From Cynocephalus volans (Eukaryota; Chordata; Mammalia; Dermoptera; Cynocephalidae): a stretch of DNA of 64,000 nucleotides. Shown in pieces: positions 35,010-46,751 of this stretch. Below the pieces are notes generated by a model. It worked only from the letters and a program-made list of their open reading frames with translations, made no database searches and was not told the DNA's origin. Every line of letters begins with the position of its first letter. The first letter of the stretch is position 1. Made by a program: the position numbers and the translations under genes. The stretch covers positions 109,850,133 through 109,914,132 of the forward strand of contig NC_084463.1 of assembly GCF_027409185.1 (NCBI RefSeq), in the 5' to 3' direction.

Positions 35010-35775
35010 AAACAGTAATAAGTGAATATGATGAACAATTTTATGCCAATAAATTTGACAACTTAAATGAAATGTACAAATTCCTTGATAGACAGATTGC
35101 CAGAACCGATTTAAGAAAAGGTAGAAAATATGAGTAGCCCTATATCTATTAAAAATTAAATTCATAATTCAAAATCTTTCCAAAAAGAAAATCTCAAGGC
35201 TCAGATGGTTTTACTATTGAATTCTACCAAACATTTAAGGAAGAAATAATACCAGTCTTATGTGAGTTCAATTAGAAAACAAAGGAGTATGAAGGAACAT
35301 TATCCTGATACTAAAACAATATAAAGCCACATAGGAAAAGAAAACTACTGACAAATATTCCTCATAAAGATAGATGCAAATGTCCTTTTAAAAATCTGCA
35401 AATTGAATTCATCAGTATATAAACACAGTAATATACCATGACCAAGTGAGGTTTATTCCAAGAAAGCAACATGTCAAAATCAAGTAATACAATTAGTCAT
35501 ATAAACAGAAGAAGAAAATCAACGTGATATCAATAGCTATAGAAAAATATTTGAAAAAATTTAACACTCTGTTTATGTTAATAAAACTCTCAGAAGATCC
35601 AGAATAATAGGGAATTTTTTCACCCTGACAAAGAGAATTTATAAAAAATTTATGGCTAAGGAATGGAATAAAGTACAACTGTTCTTATTTACAGAAGACC
35701 TGATTATACACACAGAGATTTCTAAGGGGTCTAGAAAAAAATCTTACTAAAATCAGTAAGTTAATTTAGCAACAG

Positions 35776-35821
35776 ATCCCCATACTGGCCAGCTGCCAAA
35801 AAAAAAAAAAAAAAAAAAAAT
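35776..35821 (+). mobile_element. 5'-truncated SINE stub
   Basis: Only the 3' end remains: AGATCCCCATACTGGCCAGC plus an A-tail of about 20. Confidence 0.75.
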
Positions 35822-36239
35822 TGCCAGGATTGCAGAATACAAGTTCAAAATATAAAAATTAATTGTGTTTCTAGATACAAGCAACTAACAGTTGGAAAAT
35901 AAAACTTTAGAATATCATTAGCAATAGCATAAATAGCTTGAAATATTTAGGAATACATTTAACAAAATATGTGCAAGACGTATACATTAAAAACTAACAA
36001 TATTGTTAAGAAAAAAGTTTAAACAATCTAAATAAATGGAGAGATATACCATGTTCATGGATCTGAACACTCAATATTGTTAAAACATAAATTTTACCCT
36101 AATTGATGTATAGATTAAATGTAAGAACTATCAAAATTCCAACATACTTTTTTTTTTTTTACTAGAAATTAGTTAACCAAATTTTCCAATTGTATGTGGA
36201 AATGCAAACAACCTAGAGTAGTCTAATCAATTCTGAAGT

Positions 36240-36350
36240 GGGGCTGGATGGGTAGCTCAGCTGGTTAGAGCATGGTATTATAACACCAGGGTTCAAGGGT
36301 TTGGATCCCCATGCCAGCCACCAAAAACACAAAACAAAAGAAAACAAAAA
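36240..36350 (+). mobile_element. tRNA-Ile-derived SINE, monomer
   Basis: GGGGCTGGATGGGTAGCTCA, GTTAGAGCATGGTATTATAA, and GCCAGCCACC before an A-rich tail. Confidence 0.9.
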
Positions 36351-36511
36351 ACCAGTTTTGATAAGGAGTAACAAGATTGGAGTGTTTATAGTACCCAACT
36401 TTAAGACTTACTAGAAAACTACTTTAATCAAGACATCATGGCATTACATAGGGATAGACAAATAGATTAATGGGAACAAATAGAGCTCAGAAATAGATCT
36501 ACACATATTTG

Positions 36512-36911
36512 TGAAAGAAAGTGAGCCGAGATGCTGGGTACCATTCCAGCTTTATCAAAGAAAGAAATGTACTGGGCTGTACTCAAAATGGAGGACAACC
36601 CAGGGCTGCCCTGTAAACAGGGGACAGCCCCAGGTGTAGGGGTGGTAGAGCTTATATAGTGTGCCAAGGGCTGGCTGATACCATCAAGGAGGGTCGTTTT
36701 GCTAATGTGGATCGGGGTGGAGAGACCATCAGGTGGATGTAAGTGGGTGGAGAACTGCACTGATGTGGAAGCCGGAAAGTTGCTTCTAAGTCAAGAGGCT
36801 TCTCATAAAGGGAAGTGGGGAGGGGCTTGGTGCTGGAGTGGAAGACAAGGCCAGCGCCTATTTTGTGCTTATTGTGTGCACAATGGCAGTGGTCATGTCC
36901 AAAATCCATCA
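36512..36911 (-). mobile_element. Solo LTR (ERV class I-like, 400 bp) with 5-bp TSD
   Basis: On the + strand it starts TGAAAGAAAGTG and ends AAATCCATCA. It is flanked by ATTTG at 36507-36511 and 36912-36916, and the L1 reads through cleanly when it is removed. A - strand TATATAAG box lies near 36655, followed downstream by GATAAAGC, which sets the orientation. Confidence 0.85.
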
Positions 36912-38164
36912 ATTTGGTCAACGGTTTTCAACAAAGGGGTCAAGGTAATTTAATGGTCAAAAGATAAATTTTCCAAAAAATTGTGCTGTACTAATTAACT
37001 GGATATCTATATACAAAAACAACTTCAACTCTTTCCTTGCGCAATATACAAAAACTAACTCAAATGGATTATAGACCAAACATAAACACCTAAACTATAA
37101 AATTTGAGGAGAAACCTTTACAATCTTGAAGCAAGAAAGATTTCTTATATAGAAGACAAAAGCACAACTATAAAAGAAACAATACATAAATCATACTTTA
37201 TCAAAATAGAAAACTGCTTTTTTGAAAAATCAATTAAGAAAATATAAAGAGAAGCTACAGACTGAAAGAAAATATTTATAATATAGATAGCTGATGAAAA
37301 CAATTGTACCCAGAGTATCCCATAACTCAGTAACAGGAAGGTAAGACTCTGTTTTTAAAATAGGCAAAAGATTGAAATAGACACCTTATGAAAGATGATA
37401 CAAATGGCCAATAAGCACATAAAAAGATGTTCAGCATCATCAGTCATCAGAGAAATGGACATTGCACATACTGACGTACCACTACAAGTCTACTTCACTG
37501 GATACATTTAAAGAGACAGAGAATTCCAACTGTTGGTGAAAATGTGGAACAATGGAATGCCCATGAATTACTGGTAGGCATGTAAAATTATACAACCAAT
37601 TTGAGAAACAGTTTACCAGTTTCTTCTAAAGCTACACATACATTTACAAATGTATGCACACCAGCTGTTCTACTCTTAGCCAGGAAACATATATCCACAC
37701 AAAGACTTGTACACAAATATGCATATCAGATTTATTCCCAGTAGTGAAAAACTGGAAATAACCCAAATGTCCATCAACAGATAAATGAATAATTGTATAT
37801 CCAACCAATGGACTGCAACAGGAAGCAGGGAACTACTGATATACTCAACATCATGGAAATAATCTCAGAAACATTATGGTGAGTAAAAAAACAAAAAAGC
37901 CAGACAGAAAAAGTACTTACTGAATGATTTCATTTATATGAAATTCTAGGAAAGACAAATCTAATTGATAATGATAGGAAACACATCAGTGCTTGTCTGT
38001 GGCCAAGGGCTGGGCATATGTGGATTGACTGGGAAGAGATTATGTTGATTGTGGTAGTGTTACATGGGTGTACACCTTTGTGAAAACTCATTGAACTGTA
38101 AGCTTTAACGGGTGCCTTTTATTGGGTGTTAATTATACCTTGATGAAGTTGATCTTTAAATTTT

Positions 38165-38975
38165 TTTATATTGCTTTGGCCATGAATTTCAATTTTGTGT
38201 AGATCAGTGTACTTAAAAGAAATATAATGATAAAATGGCCTTTAGTGACACTATTCAACTTAAGATTGAATTTTATCTTTCCTTTGCATACACTAAGTTT
38301 TACACCCATATGGTATCAAGCTGCTACTGGGAATGATGTTCTGCAGAAAGTCCCCATTTCTTCACTTTAACTCTTCTTTCTTGCCCTGTTACATTCCTTT
38401 CTCCTCAGCTCTTTCCTGACCACGAATAACCATTTACATTTATAGTGAGATTTATATTTACAACCCTTTCAAACCTCATTTGATCCTCAGAATAATTTTG
38501 GTAGCCTGGGATAAAATTATTTACTCATTTTACAGAAGGAAAAAAAAAAAGTAAGGGCCAGTGAGATAGAAAGTTTACCCAAGACTGCAGTTTGTACATG
38601 CCTCAGAACATACTCAATAGTTCCTTTCTTAGCTTCTGTCTTTTCCCCCACTACATCTTGAATTGTTTAGAGTAAAAATCTTACCAAGGCATAAAAATGA
38701 ATTCCACTATTTCCAAGTATAATTATTACCTTTATTGAAAAAACCTAAATTTTGTGAAAAATTTTGTCTAAAATGTTTTGGATATTTGAAATAGGCATAA
38801 CACAGGAAGTATAAGATGTAGGGTTTCAGTAATTATGGGATGTATTGGGGCAAAATTCAGTCACTTCAGACAGATCAACCTAGTGCTAGGTACTTATTTA
38901 TCATCAAGAGTTTCCTCATTGGCATTCACTCACAAAAGTCTGCAATGGAGGGCTGTAAAGGGAAAACTAATTCTC
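38165..38975. other. Intergenic with a MIR-like remnant
   Basis: A reversed MIR-like stretch is at about 38430-38600 (AACCTCATTTGATCCTCAGA, CATTTTACAGAAGG). No gene was seen. Confidence 0.45.
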
Positions 38976-38988
38976 TCCATTCCTTTAT

Positions 38989-39057
38989 TTTATTTTATTT
39001 TGTTTTGTTTTTGCAGCTGGCCAGTATAGGGATCCAAACCCTAGGCACTGGTGTTAT
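38989..39057 (-). mobile_element. 5'-truncated SINE with perfect 13-bp TSD
   Basis: Reverse SINE with only the 3' half (GCAGCTGGCCAGTATAGGG). TCCATTCCTTTAT lies at 38976-38988 and 39058-39070, so the truncation happened at insertion. Confidence 0.92.
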
Positions 39058-39200
39058 TCCATTCCTTTATATTATAGCTATTATAATCACCTCGAGCCCC
39101 ACTTTCTCCTGTCTTTCCTTCAGGAAGACATGCTATTTCTGTTTGAACCACGGAATCACTGTTTATAAAATCAGTTAACTAAATCACCTCTGCATTGTCT

Positions 39201-39203
<3 letters not shown>

Positions 39204-39241
<38 letters not shown>
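39204..39241. repeat. (CT)n microsatellite, followed by (GTTT)n
   Basis: About 19 CT units, followed by a T-run and GTTT repeats to about 39272. Confidence 0.97.
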
Positions 39242-39244
<3 letters not shown>

Positions 39245-39272
39245 TTTTTTTTGTTTGTTTGTTTGTTTGTTT

Positions 39273-40010
39273 TTTTGTCTAATTCCATCCTAGCTCAGAA
39301 CTAGCTCTGAAACCATGTTTTATATTTTCCTGAATTCCTCAGACTTAACCTTGCCTAAGGAGGTATAGATTCCTATGTTGGCTGTGGTGCTGGGGACTGG
39401 AATTGGGAGTGTGATAAGGTTACTTAATTATATTTAGAATGGCCTAACATAGCACTTTTTCCTTTAATCTTTACACATGTATTTGCTGATCACCCACTCA
39501 TTTCTGTGTGTGCCAAAAAAAATGATAGATAAGGACCCAGCTTTGATGGAGCTCACACTGAAATTTTCAGTCCTATAAGTCACATTCTCTGTGTCACTAG
39601 CTTGACAAAATAAAACTAAATCTACAATAAGTTGGGTGTGCCAATCACTCTGCCAGCTACCTCCTGAGTGGTCTTGGGACCAAATTCATTTAGCAGATAT
39701 AGGAACTCTGGCTCCCTAGACAAGGTCTTCCACCCAGTGTGTTCTATTCTTTCTGAAGCATGAGACACAGGCCTCACTCCAGCTGTAGATCTGCAAGTCT
39801 TGCTGGCTACCAGTTTCCAGCACTATAACTTAAAAACCTTATTTTTCACTGCCATCCCTTCTGCCTTTCAGTTTCAGGGAGAGGAAATTAACATTTCTGG
39901 ACCATCTTTTATGTGCTAGGTGCTTTTGCATACACTGTGCTCTGCTGTAATCTTCACAATTCCATGATATACAAGTCAATTCTGGAATCTAAAACAGATA
40001 TGTAATGAAT
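39273..40010. other. Intergenic, no gene seen
   Basis: Possible MIR traces at 39900-39960; otherwise nothing recognised. Confidence 0.4.
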
Positions 40011-40014
40011 TAAA

Positions 40015-40420
40015 AAGGACTGGTTTTGGAATCACAAAGAATGAAGTTTCAGTTCTGGCTCAGCCACCTACAAGTTATTACTAGTTCATTCATTCTTTCT
40101 TAATTTATTCACTAAAGTATTTATTGAACTCTCACTAGACATTAAGCTTTGTGGAAAGAGGTAAGGACACACAGGTGAGTAAAACATTATTCTTGTTTTC
40201 AAGGCCTTCACATTGGGGAGTGAAGCAGGAAGAGAAAAAGTCTTTAACAGATTGTATCTGTACAATGATAGAGCTTTCTACAGGTTGTTATTATGAAAAC
40301 TTTATGACTTTTCACAATTTAAATAGCTTGTCTGAGCCTTGGGTTGTTCATTTGTAAATTAGGAATAATTATACCTCACTTTCAGGTACAGATGTTGGCA
40401 TATAAGATGTATTAACATGG
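40015..40420 (+). mobile_element. MIR SINE interrupted by an L2 fragment
   Basis: MIR-like sense sequence at 40015-40085 (GGCTCAGCCACCTACAAGTT) seems to resume at about 40310 (GAGCCTTGGGTTGTTCATTT). Antisense L2-like DNA lies between (AAAGTATTTATTGAACTCTC). Confidence 0.45.
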
Positions 40421-40499
40421 CAAAGTCCACTATTCTGGGGAAAGGCTTTTGTGTGCTCTCCACCTTCCCCTTTATGTAAACTAAAAAAAATAAATGATC

Positions 40500-40770
40500 A
40501 TTTAACAAATTGTATTTGAAGGCTTACAATTCATTTGAAGTATACATTTACATAACTTTATTACAATAATAACAGATATGAAAGGAGATTACCCAAAATC
40601 TCACCATCCTAGAAAATCAATTATTTTCATTTGCCAGCCTTGCTTCCCAGTCTTTGTCCATTTTATGAAGCTGTATACTTACCCAAATGCGTTCATGTTG
40701 CTACAAGTTGTTACTAGTAATAATATTTGAAATTTTTAATGACTATGAAATATTTAATTGACTAGATTCT
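40500..40770 (-). mobile_element. LINE-1 3' end fragment
   Basis: AT-rich sequence resembling reversed L1M 3' UTR (GTATACATTTACATAACTTT, TCCATTTTATGAAGCTGTAT). Confidence 0.4.
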
Positions 40771-40814
40771 TGTAATTTGCTTAGCCATTCCCATGTTGTT
40801 CAACACTTCGCTTG

Positions 40815-41630
40815 AGAGGCAGAGTGATTCAGGGGAGAGAATGAAAACTTCGAAAACAGATCTTAGGATTGAAATCCCAGGTAAACCTTTTACTAAGTGT
40901 TGGGGTGCAAAAAGCTGTTATCCCCCAAATATGGTGCATTGACAGGCTGAAATAAAGAAACAGCCTCAAGGTCCCTCTGACCCCCTTCTGTCCCTCAATT
41001 CTCTGTCACTCTCCAAACCACAGGATGAAGCCATTCCCTCATCTGCCTAAAGTCCCGGACATGTAGGAGAAGACGATGATGATTACCTCTGGTCCTTTTC
41101 CTGAGTTTTCATTAACTTGAATCATCACAGGAAGGAAGACTGGAGTCTGTCGACACACCTGGACTAACTTTTATCATAGATCATTGTCTTTTATTTCTGT
41201 CCCATTCAGTATTTTGAAGAGAATCATTTACCAGTCTATACCTGCTCTGAGGGCCAAATAGATTTTGTCCTGGGCCATTGTATGTTCTCCAGGCCCATTG
41301 CATCCCCCTAAAAATCATTTACTCCTATACCCTCATTTCCCCTTTTCCTATGGGGATGGGTATAAAAGCTCTGTACCCCAATGGATAATTGGGACATTAC
41401 TCTCTTGTGATGCCCCCATATTTTGCTTTCACACAGCACGTTAAACATAATAAAATTTCTTATGCCTTTTCTTCTTATTGATCTAAATTTGTCAGTGATT
41501 TTTATTAATGAATCTTCAGGGGTGAAGTTTTCCTTTGGCTCCCACATAAGTGACCTCGGACAAGTTATATAACCTTTCTGAAATTGTTTCTTCGACTCTT
41601 TTAAAGAAGGTGTTTTAATAGAGATTATGC
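40815..41630 (+). mobile_element. MIR SINE split by a solo LTR
   Basis: MIR reads GAAATCCCAGGTAAACC, then TTTACTAAG, and after the LTR continues AGTGACCTCGGACAAG and CTTTCTGAAATTG. Confidence 0.75.
40898..41546 (+). mobile_element. Solo LTR (ERV class I-like, 649 bp) with 4-bp TSD
   Basis: Starts TGTTGGGGTGC and ends GGCTCCCACA, flanked by TAAG at 40894-40897 and 41547-41550. A TATAAAA box at 41361 and an AATAAA signal at 41449-41454 give a complete U3-R-U5 layout. It lies only about 770 bp upstream of the IPO7 start codon, in the same orientation. Confidence 0.9.
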
Positions 41631-41739
41631 TTTTACTCTGCATTAGCAGGTGATTTGTATCAAGTCCAAACTAAAAGTTGGATACTCAATGAAAAGCCAT
41701 AATTTCGATGTTTGGTAAGTACAAATATTGAACGTGATA

Positions 41740-41930
41740 AATATCTTTCACACATAAAGCTTATTTAATCTTTTGTATTATTTCCTTAGGATAAAGTCTC
41801 ATAAATGGGATTACTGGGTCAAAGAGTATAAACATTTTTATGGCATTCAGAAACATCTCAAATTGCTTTTCAAAAAGTTTTCTTTAATTACATAGCTACT
41901 AGCAATGGATTGCATTACACACTGCATCAG
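41740..41930 (-). mobile_element. LINE-1 3' end fragment
   Basis: Reverse L1M phrases: CATAAATGGGATTACTGGGT and ATTGCTTTTCAAAAAG. Confidence 0.6.
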
Positions 41931-42039
41931 ATTCCCTTATGGTCACCATGGGCACATTATGTAAAACCTTTGTAATTGGTTGTTTTAATTTTCTTTCCGC
42001 GGGGTGTGAACATTTTTCCTTCTTGAACAGCAAGACTTG

Positions 42040-42489
<450 letters not shown>

Positions 42490-43036
42490 TGAGGGGCCCA
42501 GCTGGAGGGGTGGGGCGGAGATCTGATGGAGAGTGCCACGCCGGGGCGCCTCAGTCTGGTGCGGTGGTGGTGGCTGAGCCAGGGCTGCCTGTGCGTCGGA
42601 TCCTGAGCTGGGCCTCTGGCTGCGGTCGAGGCATGAGGAGCCGGCCGAGGCGAGGCGGGCGTGACGGGCTGGACACATGGGCGGCTTTGGTGGCTGGCCT
42701 CCTTCTGCTTCATTCCCAGTTCGTTCCTCGCGCCCAGGAGGGGACGAAACTCACTGGAAGGTTTTGCAGATGTTTCCAAAACCAGTCTCGCCGGCGCTGG
42801 GTCTGGAGGCGTCTCCTGGGAATGCAGACTGGTCCAGTGGGAGCTGCGCCTGTCAGCCTTTCACTTCTCTGATCAGTGGCCTGCCTCGCTGGCACAACTT
42901 CCTTCTCTCCGGTTGAGCTGCTAGAAGAAGCGTTCAGAGGCAAACTCATGCCTCCTTGGCAGGGCAGGGGTAGTGCTGGATACCCGTATGAGTCTGATCC
43001 TTGCTCTTCTACTGTCATGATGCCTCAATCGGGGAG

Positions 43037-43215
43037 GCTGTGTGATGTAGTGGAAAGGGTCGGGTGACGTTCACCCTTCTCGGCATAGCTGCACCACTGA
43101 TTTGTTGAGTGACCTCGGGCAAGTCACTTAACCTCTTGATCCTGAGTTTTTCCCCATGCATAAAATGAGGCCACAGGGTTGATGTGATGGTCAAGTGAGA
43201 TAATGTACCTAGAAA
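43037..43215 (+). mobile_element. MIR SINE
   Basis: Sense MIR: GTGATGTAGTGGAAAGGGTC, GAGTGACCTCGGGCAAGTCA and CATAAAATGAGGCCAC. Confidence 0.8.
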
Positions 43216-43529
43216 CGTGCCAATCTCCATATTAATTCAGATATTGCATTCGCTGAGGGTTGGCTTATTTTTTCTCCATATTTTTGGGAGACCACCCCTT
43301 GGAAAACAGCTATATTACGTGGATATTTTATTGTACCATCTTCAGCGTCATTCTTTGTTTCTAAACTTTTGCAGTTTTAAATATTAATGACCAGTACTTT
43401 AAAGGCTTCCTAAAAGGGCTGCTGTAACTACTATGCCAGTTAATAACTGTCTTTTAGTATACTACTGAATCTGCCAGCTTTAGTGAGCTTTGTTTACTTT
43501 ATTTTATTTTTGTTTTTAGTGAGCTTTAG

Positions 43530-43573
43530 TGTATATTTATTTTCTTGCTGCTGGCCGGTTTGGGGATTCTATA
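43530..43573 (-). mobile_element. 5'-truncated SINE stub
   Basis: Reverse SINE 3' end TTGCTGCTGGCCGGTTTGGG with a T-rich side, and a possible short TSD TAGTGT. Confidence 0.6.
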
Positions 43574-43832
43574 GTGTTCTTTTTTCAACTTAAAAGGACG
43601 TCCCACTTTTAAGTAGAAATTCAGTTGTTTTACTCTCCTCTTAGCCGGTAGGTAAATATTTACAAATATTATTTATATTGTCTTACTACAAGCAGTAGGA
43701 ATATTACTAATTGAACGTGTTCAATGCACAGTACTGTACTAAAGATCCCTGCCCTCAAGGAACTTATAGATCAAGACCACCCACAGAATTTAGACGAATT
43801 AGCTGTAAAATTATTTAAAAAGTTAAATCCAC

Positions 43833-43912
43833 GAGGGTACTTCAAAATGTTGGTAGAAAAATCGAATTGAAAGGTGATATGAATCTTTCCATCGACTTTT
43901 TGAAGACACCTT
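43833..43912. mobile_element. 80-bp palindromic MITE-like element, copy 1
   Basis: The left end GAGGGTACTTCAAAATGTTG and right end GACTTTTTGAAGACACCTTC are inverted relatives of one another. Family and TSD are not established; a Tc1/mariner-type MITE is the best guess. A second copy is at 45517. Confidence 0.6.
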
Positions 43913-45079
43913 CTGTTTTATATATATGCCATCATTATACTATACTGAGTGACGATTGCATGCTCAAATTCTCAGACTCAGTCACCTTGGAAAGAACTTA
44001 GATTTCTTTTGGATGTATATAAAATAGTGAGTTGAAACAAATTCTCACTTTGAATCATTATTAAACTATAGGGTGAGTTATGGGTCACTTTTTGTTTTGA
44101 TTTGTTTTGTGATAGACACTGGTTAAGATCATTATTCTGCTAACGAAGTATTAATGCACGTATGAGCCTAGGAAACCTAAAAGTTTAGTCATAGTAATTT
44201 CTACCATGACTTTGCTCTAGTAGCACGTTATTTTGACTAAAATATACTGGTGTGTAATTAAAAAATTATTACTTGAAAGAGTTCCTTCTCTTGTACAAAA
44301 ACAATACTTTCTGCACATTTGAAATTCATTTATTCCTCAAGCAGATTTTGTGTGTCTAGTTATATACACAAACATCTTGTAATAGAGACCTGGGGTAAGT
44401 ATTTCACAAGCTAGTTTTTGGAAGATAAATACTGTAATCAAAATAGTATTCAAAACTTTTTATTTAACCTTTAAGCTGTTGTTTGGAATACTATGGAACA
44501 GTGAACACCGCTAATCTTTTATGTTAAAGAAGAAGTGTCTGGCCTGTACTTCTGTGATTGTTAGTATTTATGTTTTGCAAATTTCTTTCAATTATTACAC
44601 CTAGATTTTTTTTCATAGTTCTTCTAAAGGTAACTTTTCTGGTAGAATATTTACTTTCATCTCTAGTCTTTATTTCATTTTAATGCACTGCATCCCCCGT
44701 CCTTTCCATTTGAATACTTTTTTCTTTGACTTTCTTGTGAGAGAACCTAGATTTAGAAAACAGATCTCAAATAAGGCTTGAATATAGTAAGCATGAGGAA
44801 ATAACATTTTATTTCTGAGAGGGTCTAGCTTTGGAGAAGATAAGATGAACAATCATCTCATTCCACTGAAGCTGTGTTTTGGTTCACTTAACTAAAAGAA
44901 AAAGATCATAAATATTTGAATGACTCTTTGCTAAGTAATCACTGACTCTGTAAAAATTGTAAATGTTATCAAAGTATTTGTAATGTAGATAGTTTAAAAT
45001 GCCTCCGGGCCTTTGTTCTTAATTTTTGCTTGGAAAGCCTGTCACTCAGTGATCTCCCTTAACTTGTTCTTTTACTTCC

Positions 45080-45300
45080 TTCCATACCTTTGCAGAATTC
45101 TCCTTATCACTGAGTTCTCTGACTACCACACTTTCTATCTCCCTTTGCTTGTTTATTTTTCTCAATAGTGCTGATTTATCATACATATTTTACTTGCTTT
45201 TTCCTTTCCCCACTATAATTTTCAAGTTTCCTAAGGTCAGGGATTACTATCTTTTGTTACTTTTATTCCTTGATTTGTCAATTTTAGACTCTATTTATGG
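45080..45300 (+). mobile_element. L2 LINE fragment (tentative)
   Basis: CAGAATTCTCCTTATCACTG and CTAAGGTCAGGGATTACTAT look like the L2 3' end in sense. Confidence 0.35.
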
Positions 45301-45516
45301 ACTTCCTGTTATAATAAAAAACAGTATAGGCTTTAACTGTTATATCACCCCCACCTCAAAGATGTTTGGGGTTTTTATATATTTTTATATCACATATAGA
45401 TAAAAGTAAGAAAATTCCATTAGACTCATTAGGGAGCACAGTAAGGACTCTATTTTTGACAGGTATTTTCAAAATACATCTGATGGAATGTTCCCCACTA
45501 ACTTATTCTGTAGTAT

Positions 45517-45707
45517 GAGGGTACTTCAAAAAGTCTGTGGAAAAATTCATACTACCCTTTTTTTTTTTGGTGGCTGACAGGTAATTAGATCCGAACCCTT
45601 GATGGTGGTGTTACAACACTGTCCTCTAACCAACTGAGCTAACTGGCCAGACCCCTCCTATAAACTTTTAATTCTATTTTTCCATGAACTTTTTGAAGTA
45701 CCTTCAT
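45517..45707. mobile_element. Palindromic MITE-like element, copy 2, split by a SINE
   Basis: Left end GAGGGTACTTCAAAAAGTCT and right end GAACTTTTTGAAGTACCTTC are inverted repeats. A SINE sits in the middle. TA dinucleotides flank it (45511-45515 and 45709-45710), as a mariner-type insertion would leave. Confidence 0.65.
45557..45655 (-). mobile_element. tRNA-Ile-derived SINE nested in MITE
   Basis: Reverse SINE: GGTGGCTGACAGGTAATTAG, GGTGGTGTTACAACACTG, CAACTGAGCTAACTGGCCAG. Confidence 0.88.
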
Positions 45708-45880
45708 GTATTATGTATTTTGATGACTTTTTTTGTTGGGGGGTGGGGGAACCACTGGTATAATTTTGCAACTTATTTTCACATCCTGATTCTAAATATT
45801 TTCATGTAGCAAGCTTTGCCTCCAAGATTGTAAAAAAACAATTGAAAGGTACAAGTATTCTTGAAAATACAGTTGAAGGG

Positions 45881-46060
45881 CCGGCCAGTGGCTCACTTGG
45901 GAGAGTGTGGTGCTGATAACACCAAGGACACGGGTTCGGATCCCTATATAGGGATGGCCAGTTAGCTCACTTGGGAGAGCATGGTGCTGACAACACCAGG
46001 TCAAGGGTTAAGATCCCCTTACCAGTCATCTTTAAAAAAAAAAAAAAGAAAGAAAGAAAG
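45881..46060 (+). mobile_element. tRNA-derived SINE, dimer, with TSD
   Basis: Two units (GGGCCGGCCAGTGGCTCAC and GGCCAGTTAGCTCACTTGGG), right-half end AAGGGTTAAGATCCCC, and a tail of A-run plus GAAA repeats. TSDs AATACARYTGAAGG flank it. Confidence 0.93.
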
Positions 46061-46109
46061 AAATACAACTGAAGGCCCTTTAGCCATATGATTTTTTTTT
46101 TTTAATAGT

Positions 46110-46310
46110 ACTGAAGAGTTCTGAACTAGCTGGGGGGGTCTTGGGAAAGTTACTTAACCTCTAAGCTCCAGTTTCCTTAGGTATACAATGAAAATAGTAA
46201 TAGTATCTGTGTTATTAATATCTATGTCATTGTGTTATATGGATTGAATGAGATGATGCATGTACAAAATTTAGGAAAGTGTCTGACACCTACTAGGTTC
46301 TCTCCATATT
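46110..46310 (+). mobile_element. MIR SINE
   Basis: Sense MIR: GGAAAGTTACTTAACCTCTA, CAGTTTCCTTAGGTATACAA, TTGAATGAGATGATGCATGT. Confidence 0.8.
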
Positions 46311-46352
46311 ATTTGAATCACTGCAGATGTGCCAGTTGATTAACAATCTTTT

Positions 46353-46622
46353 TTTTTGGCGGCTGGTCAAGGGATCCTAACCCTTGACCTTAGTGTTTTA
46401 AAACCTTGTTCTAGGGCCAGTCCCGTGACTCACTGGGGAGAGTGGGACGCTAGGAGCGCCAAGGCCGCAGGTTCGGATCCTATATAGGGAGGTCGGTGCG
46501 CTCACTGTCTGAACGTGGTGCGGACCAGCAACCATGCCAAGGGTTGCGATCCCCTTACCGGCCAAAAAAAAAAAAATACCTGAAAATCTTGTTCTAGCCA
46601 ACTGAGCTAACCAGCCATCCCT
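46353..46622 (-). mobile_element. SINE monomer, interrupted by a sense SINE dimer
   Basis: The outer reverse SINE runs 46353-46399 (GGCGGCTGGTCAAGGGATCC) and resumes at 46597 (GCCAACTGAGCTAACCAGCC). TGATTAACAA occurs on both outer sides. Confidence 0.88.
46414..46582 (+). mobile_element. SINE dimer nested inside an opposite SINE
   Basis: GGGCCAGTCCCGTGACTCAC to CCCCTTACCGGCC plus an A-tail. TSDs AAAAYCTTGTTCTA lie at 46400-46413 and 46583-46596. Confidence 0.93.
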
Positions 46623-46751
46623 GATTAACAAATTCAAGGTGCCATACAGTTTGTTTCCTACCTTAGTCTACTATCTTGAGCTAACCAGCCATCCCTGATT
46701 AACAAATTCAAGGTGCCATACAGTTTGTTTCCTACCTTAGTCTACTATCTT
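46604..46751. repeat. Perfect 74-bp tandem duplication
   Basis: The unit beginning GAGCTAACCAGCCATCCCTG at 46604-46677 is repeated without a visible difference at 46678-46751. It spans the end of the outer SINE and its flank. Confidence 0.97.

Larger units (their letters stand above)
33300..38160 (+). mobile_element. Rearranged sense LINE-1 with nested insertions
   Basis: L1 5' region-like sequence lies at 33300-33800 and 34334-34620 (CATCCAATAAAAATTTAGTA, GAAAGAGATGACAAAACTAC). After the SINE pair the sequence jumps to ORF2 reverse-transcriptase-like DNA from 35025 (CTCAAGGCTCAGATGGTTTT, GGTTTATTCCAAGAAAGCAA). It continues to an L1M 3' UTR ending near 38150 (GTGTTAATTATACCTTGATG). No frame stays open, and an internal deletion between the 5' part and ORF2 is implied. 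Two LTRs and at least four SINE copies are nested in it. Confidence 0.7.

Noticed and set aside
36240..36325. tRNA gene candidate
   Set aside because: The cloverleaf-like sequence is the head of a SINE with an A-rich tail. Stem pairs are mismatched, and dozens of sister copies are present.
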